This document shows positions 1 to 12,624 of a stretch of 64,000 nt of DNA, piece by piece. The notes under the pieces are model-generated. The model saw only the letters and a program-made list of their open reading frames with translations, was not told where the DNA came from and ran no database searches. A program made the position numbers and the translations under genes. The stretch spans positions 186,001 to 250,000 of the forward strand of contig NW_006917092.1 in the NCBI RefSeq assembly GCF_000516985.1. The letters run 5' to 3'. Position 1 is the first letter of the stretch; each line of letters opens with the position of its first letter. Source of the DNA: Pestalotiopsis fici W106-1. Lineage: Eukaryota; Ascomycota; Sordariomycetes; Amphisphaeriales; Sporocadaceae.

Positions 1-1674
1 GTCATCACGACTCCAAGCTACCTACTGAGTCCATCTCCAAAGGGGTGCTTGCAGGAATTTATGTCTTACATGATTACGCGGTTTCGAATTGGCTGCGACT
101 CATAGAGCAATACCTTCAACAGGGCTCAAAACGTTCAGTCCCAGATATCCTGGCATCTTTTCTGGAAAGACTGATCTCTGAAAGAATCAATGACAACTAC
201 GAAGGAGAAAACAACGATCGAATGGAGGTGAAATTAGGAGACATGCGTGAAAAGCTACCAGATATCTACGCAACATTGTCCGACGTGGCCCACTTTCGTC
301 ACATCTGTTCATCATCGCAGCACCGCATTGAACGAGGTAAGGATCCTGATCATTTAGAAAAGTCGTTCCGAGACGCTGACTCTGATAATGCTAGGGGCAA
401 CATGGACAAGAGGCGACCCTTTGACGCTCTCTGAAACTTTGGTTTCGATTCGCAATGCGATTGACTCGTCGCTCAAATGTGACATCGCGATAATTGAACA
501 TAATCAGGGCTGTCCTTGCAGCCTCGTTCGAAGACATTACGGAGAGAAACCTTACAAGTGTCGTTTCACGCATTGCACCTTTCGATACGAGGGTTTCGCA
601 AGCCAGAATGAGCGGCGCTACCACGAACGCAACCACGACCGTCCATGGAAATGCAACATCCCAACCTGCGAGTATGCAGAGGGTGGCTTCCTCTCTAGAA
701 AAATGCGAGACAACCACCTGGATCAATTTCATCAGGCAAAAAAGGACAGTACACATGACTTGTCCATTGATCAAATCGATAGGGCGGAGTTAGAGCTCAT
801 GTGGGCCGACTTGATCAAAGCGAATGACTCCGATGCCGCAGAGTCTCTGCGAGAAACTTTCAAAAAACTGAAACCAGATACTGCAAAGTCGCTCTCTAGA
901 CTAGCTGTCAATATCGGAACATCGAAATTCCTTGAAAGTTTCTTGAGAATTCAGAATAATCGCGATCCGGACTTCGATAACCCCATTCGTGTAATGCTAA
1001 AGGAAGCTGCCAAGAACAGAAATGCCGAGAGCTTCAAGATTGTTCTCAATGCGGCCACCCAAATCCGGCTCACCAAAGAAACGCACGAGATATGCTGCCA
1101 TGCGCTCGGCGAAGTCCTAGAATCGGAGTCCATTGAGATTTACGAAGCTTTTGAAACGGCTGCGCATTTCGAAAAGGATGTCTTGTCATCGTTGAAAACA
1201 ACCTCGAGAAACTATGCCTTTACTAATTTTACTTCTTACGGGATGAACATTTGCAGGGAGAATCAGCGGCGGCAACGACTTCTTTTGAGACTCTGGAGGA
1301 GTGTAGATTTGATTGGAAATCTCGATGCAAACGATCTGAATGCTACCTTAGGGAAGGTTGCCAAACGGTGTCAATCTGTGCTACTCGCTGAATACCTTTT
1401 ACAAGGCGGGGCTGATGTGAATTACCAAGCGCTGCCAACCTCCCTAACATATCTTCATCGGGTAGCCAAACTTTCATCAGCAGAGGCAGCCAACTTCATG
1501 CGACTTCTTCTGCTAAATGGGGCCGATCCAGAGAAAACAAGCTCAACAGCAAAATTACCAGTCAGAGACGAGAAAGGCGCAAAGCAGATATCCAAATGGA
1601 TAGGGATATCGTGGGATGAGCTGGTAGAACAAAGCAAGGCGGCACGAACTTCAAGTCAGGAAATTGCACAATAG
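1..1674 (+). CDS. C2H2 zinc-finger / ankyrin-type protein, 5' end outside the window
   Basis: The reading frame is already open at base 3 and has no start in the window, so this is the 3' part of a longer gene. A 58-bp intron (337-394, GTAAGG donor, CTGAC branch, TAG acceptor) joins two frames exactly. After the intron come two C2H2-like fingers at about bases 540-735: CxxxxC...HxxxxH with a GEKPYKC-type linker, then CNIPTC...H. A helical region follows, then two ankyrin-like units near the C terminus (LLQGGADVNY and LLLNGADP). Fungal proteins with an N-terminal helical domain, C2H2 fingers and ankyrin repeats are common and mostly uncharacterised; some resemble NLR-like or chromatin proteins. 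The fingers suggest nucleic-acid binding, but no function is proven. It converges on the SNF2 gene with only about 160 bp between stops. Confidence 0.75.
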
Positions 1675-1836
1675 GCACATATGGTTGATAAAGCTGTTAT
1701 GAAATTCGAATCTGCATGTCGGGAACTGCCACTGGCAACTAGTTGTGATGGGAAACATGATCATTCCTATCATACAGCACACATTCATGTTTTCGGCGCG
1801 TCTTGCAAGCAAGCCTGGAACTTCTGTGAACTATGT

Positions 1837-4800
1837 CAACAACACAGGGCCATGTGATAAGAGGTCAAGTATAGACAACTTACTTTCCACCGCTCAATTT
1901 TCAGGTCTGTAAAGTCTCCCGAGGCAGAATTATTGATGGCATGGCTGATTAAATGTAGTTTTTCCATTTGAATTTCTCTGATATACTTTAACACAAGTCA
2001 GTTAAAAGTACGGTCATTGTTGTTTCTATAATTTGATGTACCATCTCGATAGACCTTGGAACGATATAACGGATGATCGTCACAATCTGAGTTTGCCCTA
2101 TGCGATGAACTCTGTCCACCGCTTGAGCTTCCATCATGGGATTCCAGTTAGGCTCCATGAGGTGAACGTTCGTTGCGGCTGCCAGGTTTATACTGTAGGC
2201 AATCATTTTAGCCAGATATCGCTAGGCGACAAGGGAAAAGCTTCGTAGATCTGAAGAGAACTCACCCCTCACCACAGCTGCCAGTTGTTGCAAGCATAAC
2301 GGTGCATTTCAGTGACTCATTGAACTGTTTCAGGGCTTCGCCTCTAGCGTCTAGACTTGTCTGGCCGTCAATTCTTCGAAATGAAATGCCTTCGGTAACA
2401 AAGGCTGCCTCCAATAAATCCAGCATCTTGCTCCAGCAGCTGAATACGACGCTATATAGGTATGATCAGCCACTATTCAAATTGTCTTTATGGGGTTGGC
2501 CAAACCTTTTGTGCGGTTTTCCCGAAATTGCGCTTGACTGTTCTTCACGGATGTTTCTGATGAGTGCAGCTACTTTCACAGAGGGTCTTGTACCCCCCTT
2601 CTCAATCTGCAACGACGAAGCATTTCGTAGAGAAATTCCCTGCGATTTAATGGATCGGTCTGAATCCTGTGATTCAATCACATCGTCTTCTTCAGATTGG
2701 CGACAGGTCGGACATGCCAGGCGAGTAGTTCGAATCTTCGGGTTGGTGGATTCAGTGTTTGTGTTCAGTGCGCATTCGAGCATGTCTCCGCACTCTTCAC
2801 AGTAATCTTGATTTCTCAAGACAAGGCTGGCATCTAGCTGCCGGTCTTCCCGAGAACTCCACATCTTGAGGGCGGTATCAGGCAATAGATCCTTTCCATG
2901 ATTGCAGATTAACCGTAGCGAGCTCATCAATGCCAATATATTTGTCCCTTTTGACCCCTTCGATTCCAGGGAAGTCTTTGACCCATGATGAACCTTCGCA
3001 GCAATTTCGGCAGTCATCTTCTTGAAGAATTCGTACAACAACTGGTCTGTACCAGAAAGCGGAGTGTACTCAATCTTTTCGATGACCTCGGGAAGCGTAA
3101 GCGACACAGATGATGAAAGCTTGGTCCTTCGTATGCACGTTGCATTTACCAGACTTTTGATTTTTTCCACGTGGCGTGGCCCCTGCTGGGTGAAAGGAGA
3201 AACTATCCAAAAACCAAATGAAGACTTTTCTTGGAAAGGGTCTACACCAAGAAAGGTGAGCAGAGCACCATAGTCGTCCAAGGAGTTATGAATAGGTGTG
3301 CCAGTGATGCACCAACGGTAAAATGACTTTAATGCACAAACTGCTTGGAAATTCTTGGTCGTGCGGTTGCGGATGTGATGAGCTAACTCTTGTCAGCAAT
3401 CTTTGCCAAGTCATTGTCGCTACCCTCAACTCCCAATGGCACAAGGGTCGGGTGAGCCGGAAGTTGGACAGACCTTCATCTAAAATAACGCGAAGCCATT
3501 TATGGGTGAACAAAGGCCCTTGATTCTCGTAATCAGATCTCAATGTCTCATAGGTGGTGATGACAACATCATGATGCACCGGGATGGATCGCAATTGTTT
3601 TCGGCTAGAACCATAGTAGCGCGTTGACTTGAGGCAACCAGTATGGATATGACTGGTATCGTTAGTGAGGACCCTATATGAGATGGGTGAGGGAATGCCT
3701 AGTCGTACTCGGCGATTTGCTTTTCCCATCCTGGAAGGGCTACAAAAATTTTTTAGAGATATGACAAGCAGTCAAATTGATTGGTGACGAACTGGACTTG
3801 GGAGTGATTATCAAGGTAGAGGTGTACCTTGCTGCCTCTGAAGCCGGAGTGTCTTGAACTATGGCATCGAGGGACGAGCATATGAGCCCCAAGGTAGTCA
3901 ATGTTTTGCCGAGCCCCATGTCCTATTACAACTGTCAGTGGATCACACTAACAATGTTAATAGCCTGAAAAAAAAAAAAAAAAAGCTTACGTCTGCAAGA
4001 ACACCACCACGTATCGGACATGGATTGTCCCGTCTCTCGCCAGTGATAATGTGACGGTATCTAGAGAATTGGTCAGATACATAGAGGCTTGGATCAAGAT
4101 CAAGCGAACATACTTTCCAAGGCATGCTTCGTCGGTGACTGGTATCCAAAGTGAGGGAAATCTGGTTTCATTCGCGCCGCCTTGCTCTCTGTCAATCATC
4201 ATTGCCATCGCGGTTTGTTGATGTCTGCTCGATCAGCCACTATCAATGTGCAAATGGCATGTCCAACACACATACCTCAACAATGGTGTTCTCAATCGAT
4301 TGCTGGGTTCCACATTAATCCCCAAAGTACTTTTGTCTATATCACTCGAATCAAAGATTTGCTGTAGTCGGCCCATCGCCAATTCAGTCAAGTTGCTTTG
4401 TTTTTCAGTACCGCTTGTCTCAAAAGTCAATTTTTCTAATCTTGGCATCTCCGATCCTGGTCGCAATAGGTAATGCGGATTGTGATAATCAAGATGACTG
4501 GGGCACTCTGATTCGTATGGTGGCTGCAGAAACAAATCCGAATCTGACAAGGCACGTCCAACTGCAATTTTGTCCGCGGCCAAACCAAATACGACTAATC
4601 GTAGTTCGCAGTCGGAGGAGTAAGATCCATTCTTTTTGCTGGCCGTTTTCTTAGGTGAGGCACCAGGTTGGATCAAGATTCCTCGATAGCAGATTGTAAA
4701 ATCGCTCGAGAGCTTGCGCAGGACCGTCTGGGATAGCATGCCAGCATAAGCTCCAGAATCTTTGAAAGAAAATTTCAAAATGTTTCCAAAAGGGATGATG

Positions 4801-5867
4801 TCAACTTCTGAGGTTTTTGTAATCTCAGCATCGGGCAGGGAAGAAATCGAGGTAATAACGATCTATATGTACTTGTGTTAGTCCATGATGATACGAGAGC
4901 AGGCACGACTTACAACTCCAAAACAAGTATCACAATCGTCGATTCGACTACCCAGCTTCGTGGGAGTTTCCTTATTACTTTCAACCACTGCGACAGCCGC
5001 TTGAGCAGAATCAATGTCTCGATCAGACGGAGAGGTGGCGGTAGATGTAGCAATGTTCGACGCAGAGTGATCAGGAATTGTATCGGGCGGCTGTTGATCC
5101 GATGCACATTCAGGGCTGCCTTCCCAAACTTGGATGGATGGCTTGGACTCGTGGTCCTCAAAAGGCCCCATCGTTGTTGGATCCAAGGTTTTCAAGCTGG
5201 CTGAGTCCGCAATGTCTGCGCCAGGAAATGGCCCGAATGCTGCTGCATCCCAGGACTCGGAGAAAGCTAGCTGACTTGCGCCAAATAGGTGGTCCAAGCC
5301 ATCATAGTTTGTACTCTGAAGGAGACAGGAAGGAGATTCCGCGCTGCCAAAGTCGAAAGTGCTGGGAGTGAGGCCTGAATTTTCTTCACTTGTCAATTGA
5401 GGTACGGGAGGGAAGAATGCCCCAATGTCGTATCCATCGTACCACGACGGCGTTTCATGTGCATCTTGTGCTATGCCGTTGCCTTGATTCCAATTTATAA
5501 CAGAAGAATCCCAACTATTCGTTTGTAGTGTTAGGTGATCATCAAGCATTCCATAATTCATCGAGTTGCTATCGATTGACCAGAATTCCGGGATGCTTTG
5601 AGGGAAATTGGGCGGGATGACTTCTGAGGTTGCAGCGCTTGCTTGTGGAAATTCTGGTGACATGCACAGCCTTTTGTTGGTTTGCGCATTGTTGGCACCA
5701 TCCTCTGCGATTTGTCGTTTTTGATTATTGGCTGTTGATTCATGACACGAAGAGAAATCGACACCCTCCATCCTCATCGTTGAAGCAGGTAAAGTCAAAA
5801 CAAAGGACAAAGAAGATGAAGTATCGCACGCGTTCATGATGTAGGGAGATGAGCAGATTTGATGCAT
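1837..5867 (-). CDS. SNF2-family DNA-dependent ATPase/helicase (Rad5/HLTF-like), many exons
   Basis: Eleven exons can be joined in frame (approximate minus-strand exons 5867-4914, 4862-4276, 4224-4114, 4060-3991, 3922-3793, 3739-3709, 3652-3474, 3382-2506, 2451-2266, 2192-2042, 1985-1837). The protein has a variable Ser/Pro-rich N terminus, then LLRHQQ..MIDRE, RGGVLAD/DMGLGKT (Walker A, split by an intron), HDVVITTYETL, VILDEAHHIRN (DEAH box split by an intron), WCITGTPIHN, and the C-terminal lobe VVFSCWSKMLDLL, ATTGSCGEG and DRVHRIGQ. Between the lobes, CEEC and CPTC pairs form a zinc knuckle rather than a full RING. These proteins remodel chromatin or act in DNA repair. The gene looks intact. 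The C terminus is uncertain: a further intron after W-K would move the stop to 1739. The start could also be a later Met. Confidence 0.85.
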
Positions 5868-7437
5868 GCCCGACGATCACAGTGCCGTTGCTGCGTGGAA
5901 GAGAATGGGCGGTGCTGGGGCTGAGCTTGCATTGCACCACACACGAGGCACTCTGGTTGCACAGCGCATCAGAAGGGCTTGTCTCAACATTGGGCAAATG
6001 ACCTGAAATTTCTCCTTTGATCTCTCATACCTGTTATCTGCCCGCTCAAACGCTCTTCCACCGAGAAAATTGCAAATTGTGTGAAAATAGCAGCTTCGCA
6101 AGCATAACTGCCTAGACAACAAAATTATGTGCACACAAAGTTTTCATGCGGCCAACAAACTGAAGACGCTGTACCCAAGTCATCACGCCCGCCGCTGGTG
6201 TGTTTCTTGTACAGCTCATCGCAGTGCAGCACTGCCTGCATGTCAGGTGGCCAGTGATTGGCGGTTCAGCGCTGTCTGTCGGATTGCCCTAAGCACTATC
6301 CTGTCCGCACGGCAGACGTTTGCTCATGGTTTTTGGAACATCATCAGGTACAACTAAGCGCGATTCAAGACCAACGAACCGGCGGCCTAATTTTCCATGC
6401 TGAGCAGAGCAGTAAATTATTCGAATGTAGGTATGTACGTGCGACTGCTGCTGGTATGCTCGCGTCGAAGTAGGCTTTTCATCGAGTATAGCATGGCGTC
6501 GCGTGGAGTCTAAAGTGGGAGGCGGGGAAGGGGAAAGGGTCACGACGTGAAAGGCTTAGATCGTGGCTACGCGACCGAGAGAGAGCAAATTGATGTGAGT
6601 AGCCAAGTGATCTCTACAATCATGTAGGTTTCGTGGTAGGCATGATCCAGCTGAGAAGGCGGACTCTGGAGTTTAGGTATCGGACTTAACAACCAACAAA
6701 TACTCCGTGCAATTTGTATTCATCCGAGCTCCACATGCAAAGCTCTGATGCAGCCAATCAACATCCGATGCGAACTTCCGAACTTGCGAGGTCCTCAGAA
6801 GTAGCTGCCTAGTGGCCAATGAGGTTGCATAATTTGGTCTTGGTCGTGCCGTTTCTTGATACTCAGTATGAATCGATCGCTAGTAACACAAAGCTTTCGT
6901 TGATGATGCATCAAACGGCAAGTTGTTTGCGATCATGAAGCAGAGAAGAAAAACCGACTGTACACCACTACTGGAAGCATTGTGAATGTACCCTATTGTA
7001 AACCATTTCTTTTGCTAATAAAGCTAGTTCTTGGTAATACTAAGATTGAATCATAACATCGAGATTTTGAAACTATCGTCAGGTGGGCCCCTACCCGAAG
7101 GCTACTAAGCAAGCAGAGGAACAACAGGACTATTGACAAGGCCGAGAAATCCGAATATAGTTTTTGGATCCCATGAAGTACCTACTTGGGTAGATTCCGT
7201 GCCCTCACACTTGAGGTTGGTAATCAACTGGCCCATGCCTGTGCATGCTGTTCAATTTATTCACCTGCTAGTTGCCATTAGGCATACCCTGTTCTATGAC
7301 TTTCTTCATATATAAAGGCATCCCATCACCCTCATGGCAGCTAATCTTAACTTCATCCTCCAAGATCGCAACCAATCTCCCTGAATTAACAAGTCTCTAT
7401 CAATCCAAGCACTTCATCACCGAGAGACGTCCTCAAA
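5868..7437. other. Intergenic region between SNF2 and SDR genes
   Basis: This is the divergent upstream region of the SNF2 gene (minus) and the dehydrogenase gene (plus). Only short overlapping frames without domains are present. Apart from the TATA-like element near 7309 nothing is recognised. Confidence 0.6.
7309..7317 (+). promoter_or_regulatory. TATA-like element of the SDR gene
   Basis: TATATAAAG lies about 120 bp before the SDR start codon, at a usual distance for a fungal TATA box plus a short leader. The following leader is CT/CA-rich with no upstream ATG in a strong context. Confidence 0.5.
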
Positions 7438-8412
7438 ATGTCCAACTTCAACATCAAGACCACCAGCGAAGAGGTTGTCGCAGCCTTTGGCGATCATGTC
7501 AAGGGAAAAACCTTTGTCTTGACCGGCGCTGCCCAGAACGGTCTCGGAGGCCATGCTGCTGTGACGCTTGCCCTGCGGGAGCCAGCCCACATCATCATTG
7601 CATCCAGGACAGAAGACAAAGTCAAGCCAATCCTATCAGAAATCGCAGTCATCGATAGTTCAATCAAGACCACCTTTGTTCAGCTCGATCTTACCGATCG
7701 CGACTCGGTGCGACAAGCTGCAGAGAAGATCCGCAATGTCGCACCCAAGATTGACGTACTGATCAACAATGCTGGCATCATGGCTGTTCAGGAATACTCC
7801 AAGGATAAGCACGGTGTTGAGTTGCAGCTATCCGCGAATTATCTGGGCCACTTCCTCTTTACAAACCTGCTCCTCCCAAATATTATTGCGGCAGGAGACG
7901 GCTCCCGAGTCGTCAATGTGGTCAGCATGGGCTACCGGGGGAGCCCCTTTCGGTTCGACGACTGGAACTTTTCCAATGGCAAGACCTATGACCCATGGAC
8001 TGGATACGCGCAGGCAAAGACGGCCAGCATTCTATTTGCGTGGGCTTTGACAGAACGACTGCGGAGCCGTGGTGTCACTGCCACCTCTGTGCATCCCGGC
8101 ATGATTTGGGGCACTCACCTCGGCGATCACCTCGACCCGACGACCGCTTACAATGACATTGCACCAACTGTGAAGAGAAATACGGGGCGTGATTGGGTTT
8201 GGACGGACCCCGAAGCTGCTCGTAGGACCATGACACAGGGCGCGGCCACGACACTTGTGGCTGCACTCAGTCCCGAAATTCCGGACAAGTCGCCGGCATA
8301 CCTCGCCAACTGTCAGATACAAGAGGCTTGGGAGCATGCGACTGGTTATGACAAGGCAGACCGGCTTTGGAAGCTAAGCGAAGAGATATTGGGAGAGAAG
8401 TTCAACTATTAA
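7438..8412 (+). CDS. Short-chain dehydrogenase/reductase
   Basis: An intronless 324-residue protein of the classical SDR superfamily, closest in style to retinol-dehydrogenase/WW-oxidoreductase-like fungal members. Near residue 30 it has the glycine-rich nucleotide loop TGAAQNGLGG, the form with one extra residue common in this fungal group. IIASR follows beta-2, NNAG lies around residue 110, and the catalytic Tyr190-x3-Lys194 pair sits in GYAQAK. An Arg in the ASR motif favours NADP(H), by analogy. There is no signal peptide, so it is probably cytosolic. The substrate cannot be told from sequence. The start sits in a good context (CTCAAAATG). The gene stands alone, with no obvious partner enzyme next to it. 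Confidence 0.9.
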   Translation: MSNFNIKTTSEEVVAAFGDHVKGKTFVLTGAAQNGLGGHAAVTLALREPAHIIIASRTEDKVKPILSEIAVIDSSIKTTFVQLDLTDRDSVRQAAEKIRNVAPKIDVLINNAGIMAVQEYSKDKHGVELQLSANYLGHFLFTNLLLPNIIAAGDGSRVVNVVSMGYRGSPFRFDDWNFSNGKTYDPWTGYAQAKTASILFAWALTERLRSRGVTATSVHPGMIWGTHLGDHLDPTTAYNDIAPTVKRNTGRDWVWTDPEAARRTMTQGAATTLVAALSPEIPDKSPAYLANCQIQEAWEHATGYDKADRLWKLSEEILGEKFNY

Positions 8413-9909
8413 GCAGTTAGAAATTGAGTTCATTAAATGTACAGTACCTGCCTGGTCGACTTATACATAACACTTATATTGCTAGATTCTTTTGGTGATA
8501 TCTCTTGAGGAACACTGCCTAGAAGACCTCTTGTAAGGAAAGGAATCAATGCTGAGGCCAACATTCTCATTCTTGGTTGCGTCATCTGCTCGCTCGATGA
8601 TAGTCTTGGAGGGGTCATCACATTCATGTGACCATGAGTTCTCAGCCAGTCGGCCAGATTGACCAAAGGGTATATCATGATACTCGTGTCATCGTCTCCA
8701 ACTCTGCCATCTGCCAAGCGGATGCATGGCAAATAACAGCATCGAGTTATCAGATAACAGGGCAACAGCGCAGACGAGCAGCATGCCGGTTTTTGTTCCA
8801 ACTACTGCCATCCGTCAATTTTACAAACTCGATAAGTTTTTCCATCCGTTGAGAAGCCACATTATTGGAGCATGAGCCAGTGCCGTGATTCGAACTGGTG
8901 CAGACGGCATGTCGAACATCCGTCGACCTATGGCGGAGTTGCAATGTGGTGTGCGAGTGCAGATGATAACGGACATTGTCGGCGAGACTTTTCCATCAAG
9001 TCTTGGTGGCAGCCTTGCAGTAAATGAGGTCCAGTGACTCGATATCGGGAACCGGATTGCCTCCATGCATGCCATGTGTTTCTATTCATGGTGGTCCAAG
9101 TCAACGCAACACAACCTCGCCGCAACCCTCGCCGAGACCACACGACATCATTGAAATGCCCCGATGTCTCGGTAGTCGCGGTTCAAATAAGAACAAGGGT
9201 GGCCGCGTATTGCTTCCGACATGGGAGGGGGCGAGCTCGAGTCTTCGGGTATGCAAGCCAAAGAACAGATGAATGCAGCCGCATGAGGAGAGAAAGAAGC
9301 AGAAAAAAACCGCTCAAGGATCCGGGACACATGGCGCGTGGTCACAGCAAATCCATGCCGCCGTTACTGGTTCATTTTCATCTCGTCTCGTCTCCCCCCG
9401 GTCACCAATCTGCAATAAAGTTGTGGAGACGAGCGCTTGCGCACGACGTTGCGTGTAGGCGCTCGACCACCCATCCGAGTCACCTTCCCGTCTCGGCATA
9501 GTCGAGATCAATACTTGGACGCGATCTTCGCTTATCCGCATACCTTACTCCACCAATGAGCCTCAATTCGAGATGTTCATTTGTAACGATTTCGTTATCT
9601 TGTCCATTTTGTTCATGGGCCATGGGACCACACGAGAAATCTCATCTCTTCAGGTCCTGCAGTCCTGGCAAAAAGGCCAAGACTATCCAGGGGTTCAAGG
9701 TCAACTCACCAGGGTTCTATCAGCATGACTACTGCACATCATGACGGGACGCAGCGCCTGGGCAGGTCCGTGGCGTCCGGGGCGACGTTGATCATTGATC
9801 ATAAATACCTTGGGATCACTTGGCTTTGGGGCAGCGCGATTTAGCTCATTCTCTTGAGATTCCTTCGACTCTTCCACGTGGAGATTGTGCGAGCCTGCAA
9901 ACGCCCAGC
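8413..9909. other. Intergenic region
   Basis: About 1.5 kb between the SDR and the S28 peptidase. It contains several overlapping short frames on both strands with no recognisable domain, typical of non-coding DNA of this composition. I see no RNA gene. Confidence 0.5.
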
Positions 9910-11927
9910 ATGAGAACCTCAAGTGTCAACGCTCTGGCCTTGGCCATGAGCTGTATTCAGGGAGCCTATGGATTGCTTCCTCTCGTGAGCCAAGTTCCGC
10001 CCATGGGACTGACTGCGGACGAAGAAGCAACCTTGGTCGACGCAGCGGTGCCTCTTGTTGGCAATGGAACGTTCCTCCAACCCGTCGACCACAATGATCC
10101 TTCAAAGGGGACTTTCTCCATGTCCTACTGGTATAATGCTACCAATTGGGGTGGACCTGGTTCTCCTGTACGATACATGGAAACTTATCGTATCAATGAG
10201 GTTCAACTGACACTATCACCAGGTCGTTATCTTCACCCCTGGCGAGGCCGCAGCAGCAGCTTACACGGGTTATCTCACACCGCGTACTTTGACAAGCGCC
10301 ATTGCTCAGGCAATCGACGGTGCAATCATTCTGATTGAACGTATGAAATCGACCAACATCTGTGATTACTGAGAATCAAGCTGATTTCCAATACAGACCG
10401 ATACTGGGGCTCTTCCAGCCCGTGCCAGAACCAGACCACCACCTGCCTGCAAGATCTCACACTCCAACAAGCTGTAGACGACTTTGTCAACTTTGCACAG
10501 AATGCCCCTCTTCCATTTGATCCCAGCAACTCTACCAATGCTGATCAAGCAGTACGTGTTGAATATGTACGCCTCTCAAGAATGACCACTAACTATGGAA
10601 CAGCCCTGGGTTTGGGTTGGTGGCTCTTACTCTGGCGCTCTCGCAGCATGGATTGAAAAGGTAACGACAAGAGCCAAATAATTCTTCGCATCCATCAACT
10701 TGAAAACTCACACTTCTGTAGCTGTCGCCTGGAACTTTCTGGGCTTACCACTCCACCAGCGGTCCCGTCGAGGCTGTTTACGATTACTGGGAGTACTTCT
10801 ACCCCATTCAGCAGGTATGTGCGATCTTGGCAATACTCAAAACGCATGCTGGATATTAACCTGGCAACTAGGGAATGCCCAAGAACTGCAGTCTCGACTA
10901 TGAGGCAATTATTGATTACGTCGACTCCGTCTTTATCAACGGCACGGAAGAGGAAAAGACGGCCCTCAAGCAGCAGTTCTTGCTTGAAGACTTGGAGCAC
11001 GACGATGACGCTGCCATTGCCATCTCATCCCCGATCTGGGCATGGCAGAGCATCCAATTCTACTCTGGCTATTCGCAATTCTATCAGATGTGCGACGCCA
11101 TCGAAGGCGCCAGCGGTAACCACAGCACGGGCAACTATAGCGATGCGGGCGTTGGTCTGGCCAAGGCACTGCCCAACTTTGCTGATTGGTTCACGGTCAA
11201 CTACATTCCTGGTTGTAAGTATCAAATCTACCGATTCTTTCATGACCATGTTGTTCTCTCTGTATACTGATAACCGACTCAACAGATTGCGACTCGTACG
11301 GCTATGATGATTGGTCCGGAGAATACAATGTTCAGTGCTTTGACACTTACAACAGCTCCTGGGAGATCTTCCACGATTGGACACCCGACAATGTCGGAGA
11401 CCGACCATGGATCTGGATGACGTGCAACGAGCCGTTCTTTTACTGGCAGACGTAAGTATTTGCCCTCGAGTTTCCTCTGGGAATGTATAACTGATCGTTT
11501 TTACTATAGCGGTGCGCCGGAGGGGACCCCCACAGTCATGACCCGCCTGGCCACGCCAGAGTACTACGACCGCCAGTGTGCCCTGTGGTTCCCGCCCGAG
11601 GGCAACAACACGTACCGCAGCGCTCTGGGTATCACGGAAGACTACGTCAACAACCGCACCGACGGCTGGTTCAACACTGATCTCCCGCGCTTGCTGTACG
11701 TCAACGGCGAGGTCGACCCCTGGCGTTCGGCTTCCGTGGCCTCCGAGTTCAGACCCGGTGGCCCCTTTAACGGTACCGATGAGACTCCCGCTATTCTCAT
11801 CGCTGGCGGAAGACATTGCAACGATCTAATCATCACCAATAATGTCCATTTGCCTGTTGCAGCTGCGCAAGAGGCTGCCATTAGCCAGTTCAAGGAATGG
11901 GTCGGCGAGTTCGAAGAGTTCAAATAA
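9910..11927 (+). CDS. Secreted serine peptidase, family S28 (prolyl carboxypeptidase-like)
   Basis: Eight exons (9910-10167, 10223-10340, 10397-10551, 10604-10660, 10722-10814, 10872-11214, 11286-11451, 11510-11927) give a 535-residue protein. The chosen Met starts a hydrophobic signal peptide ending near Ala-Tyr-Gly; an upstream in-frame ATG would bury it. The nucleophile is Ser185 in VGGSYSGALAAW, preceded by EHRYWGSS, a hallmark of S28. The acid is in NGEVDPW and the His in GGRHCND near the C terminus. Several NxT/S sites fit a secreted glycoprotein. S28 enzymes cleave after proline and many fungal ones work at acid pH on extracellular protein. All catalytic elements are present. Confidence 0.93.
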
Positions 11928-12624
11928 TCTCAAGGACTGGTTAGATGTTTCAGGGGCAGCAATTAAGATAGTAATGTAATAGCAATACAATGTCGACGCT
12001 CCATTATCATCTTCTTGGTCAGGATGTAAAAATTTCTGACTATTGCAGTGGCCATGAAGAATAAACTTGCAAGTACATAATATTGCTGATCATCGCGGCA
12101 TCTTGTGGGGCGGCACGGCAAGTATAGCATTGCCTGGATCCTTGCATCATTGCGATTTCCACCACTAGCGCAGCACTAATGATACCATATCCGTTTCTGT
12201 ACTCGACTATAACAGATTCACAAAGCTGGCGCAATATTTACGAGACTTGTGCTAGATACTGTTCGTTTGAGAAAATTGCAACATGATTTAGAGAGATACA
12301 GCATCTTACATTGCGTTTGAGCTCCATGGACTGTTGCTCATCCAAGTACGTGGTCGGTGGGAGGTCGTGTGGGTGACGTCATATCTGCGAAACTTGGAAC
12401 TGGACTCCCCAAGTTTGGTAGAGCTTAACACAGCATGATCTCACCCCTCGGTGACTCGAGGCATCACATGCCACTTTTCCCCAAATAATTGATTAAATTT
12501 GTGCTGTTGCCTTCATCTTTGTTGGCCACTGAGCAGTGCTGCGTAATTTCACCCTAGAGGACATCGTAATTGTTCAGTTCCAGCTTGTGCCAACCATCGC
12601 CAGGAATTATCAATCAGGACTGAA
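11928..12624. other. Intergenic region between S28 peptidase and repeat-protein gene
   Basis: About 0.7 kb, relatively AT-rich, holding the 3' end of the peptidase gene and the promoter of the repeat gene. A GTGACGTCA-like palindrome near 12372-12379 (TGACGTCA core) matches a CRE/ATF-type bZIP site, about 250 bp before the repeat-gene start. No gene is seen. Confidence 0.45.

Noticed and set aside
3286..3729. Apparent frame breaks in the SNF2 helicase suggesting a pseudogene
   Set aside because: Each break is resolved by an intron with proper donor, branch point and acceptor, and the joined protein keeps all helicase motifs.
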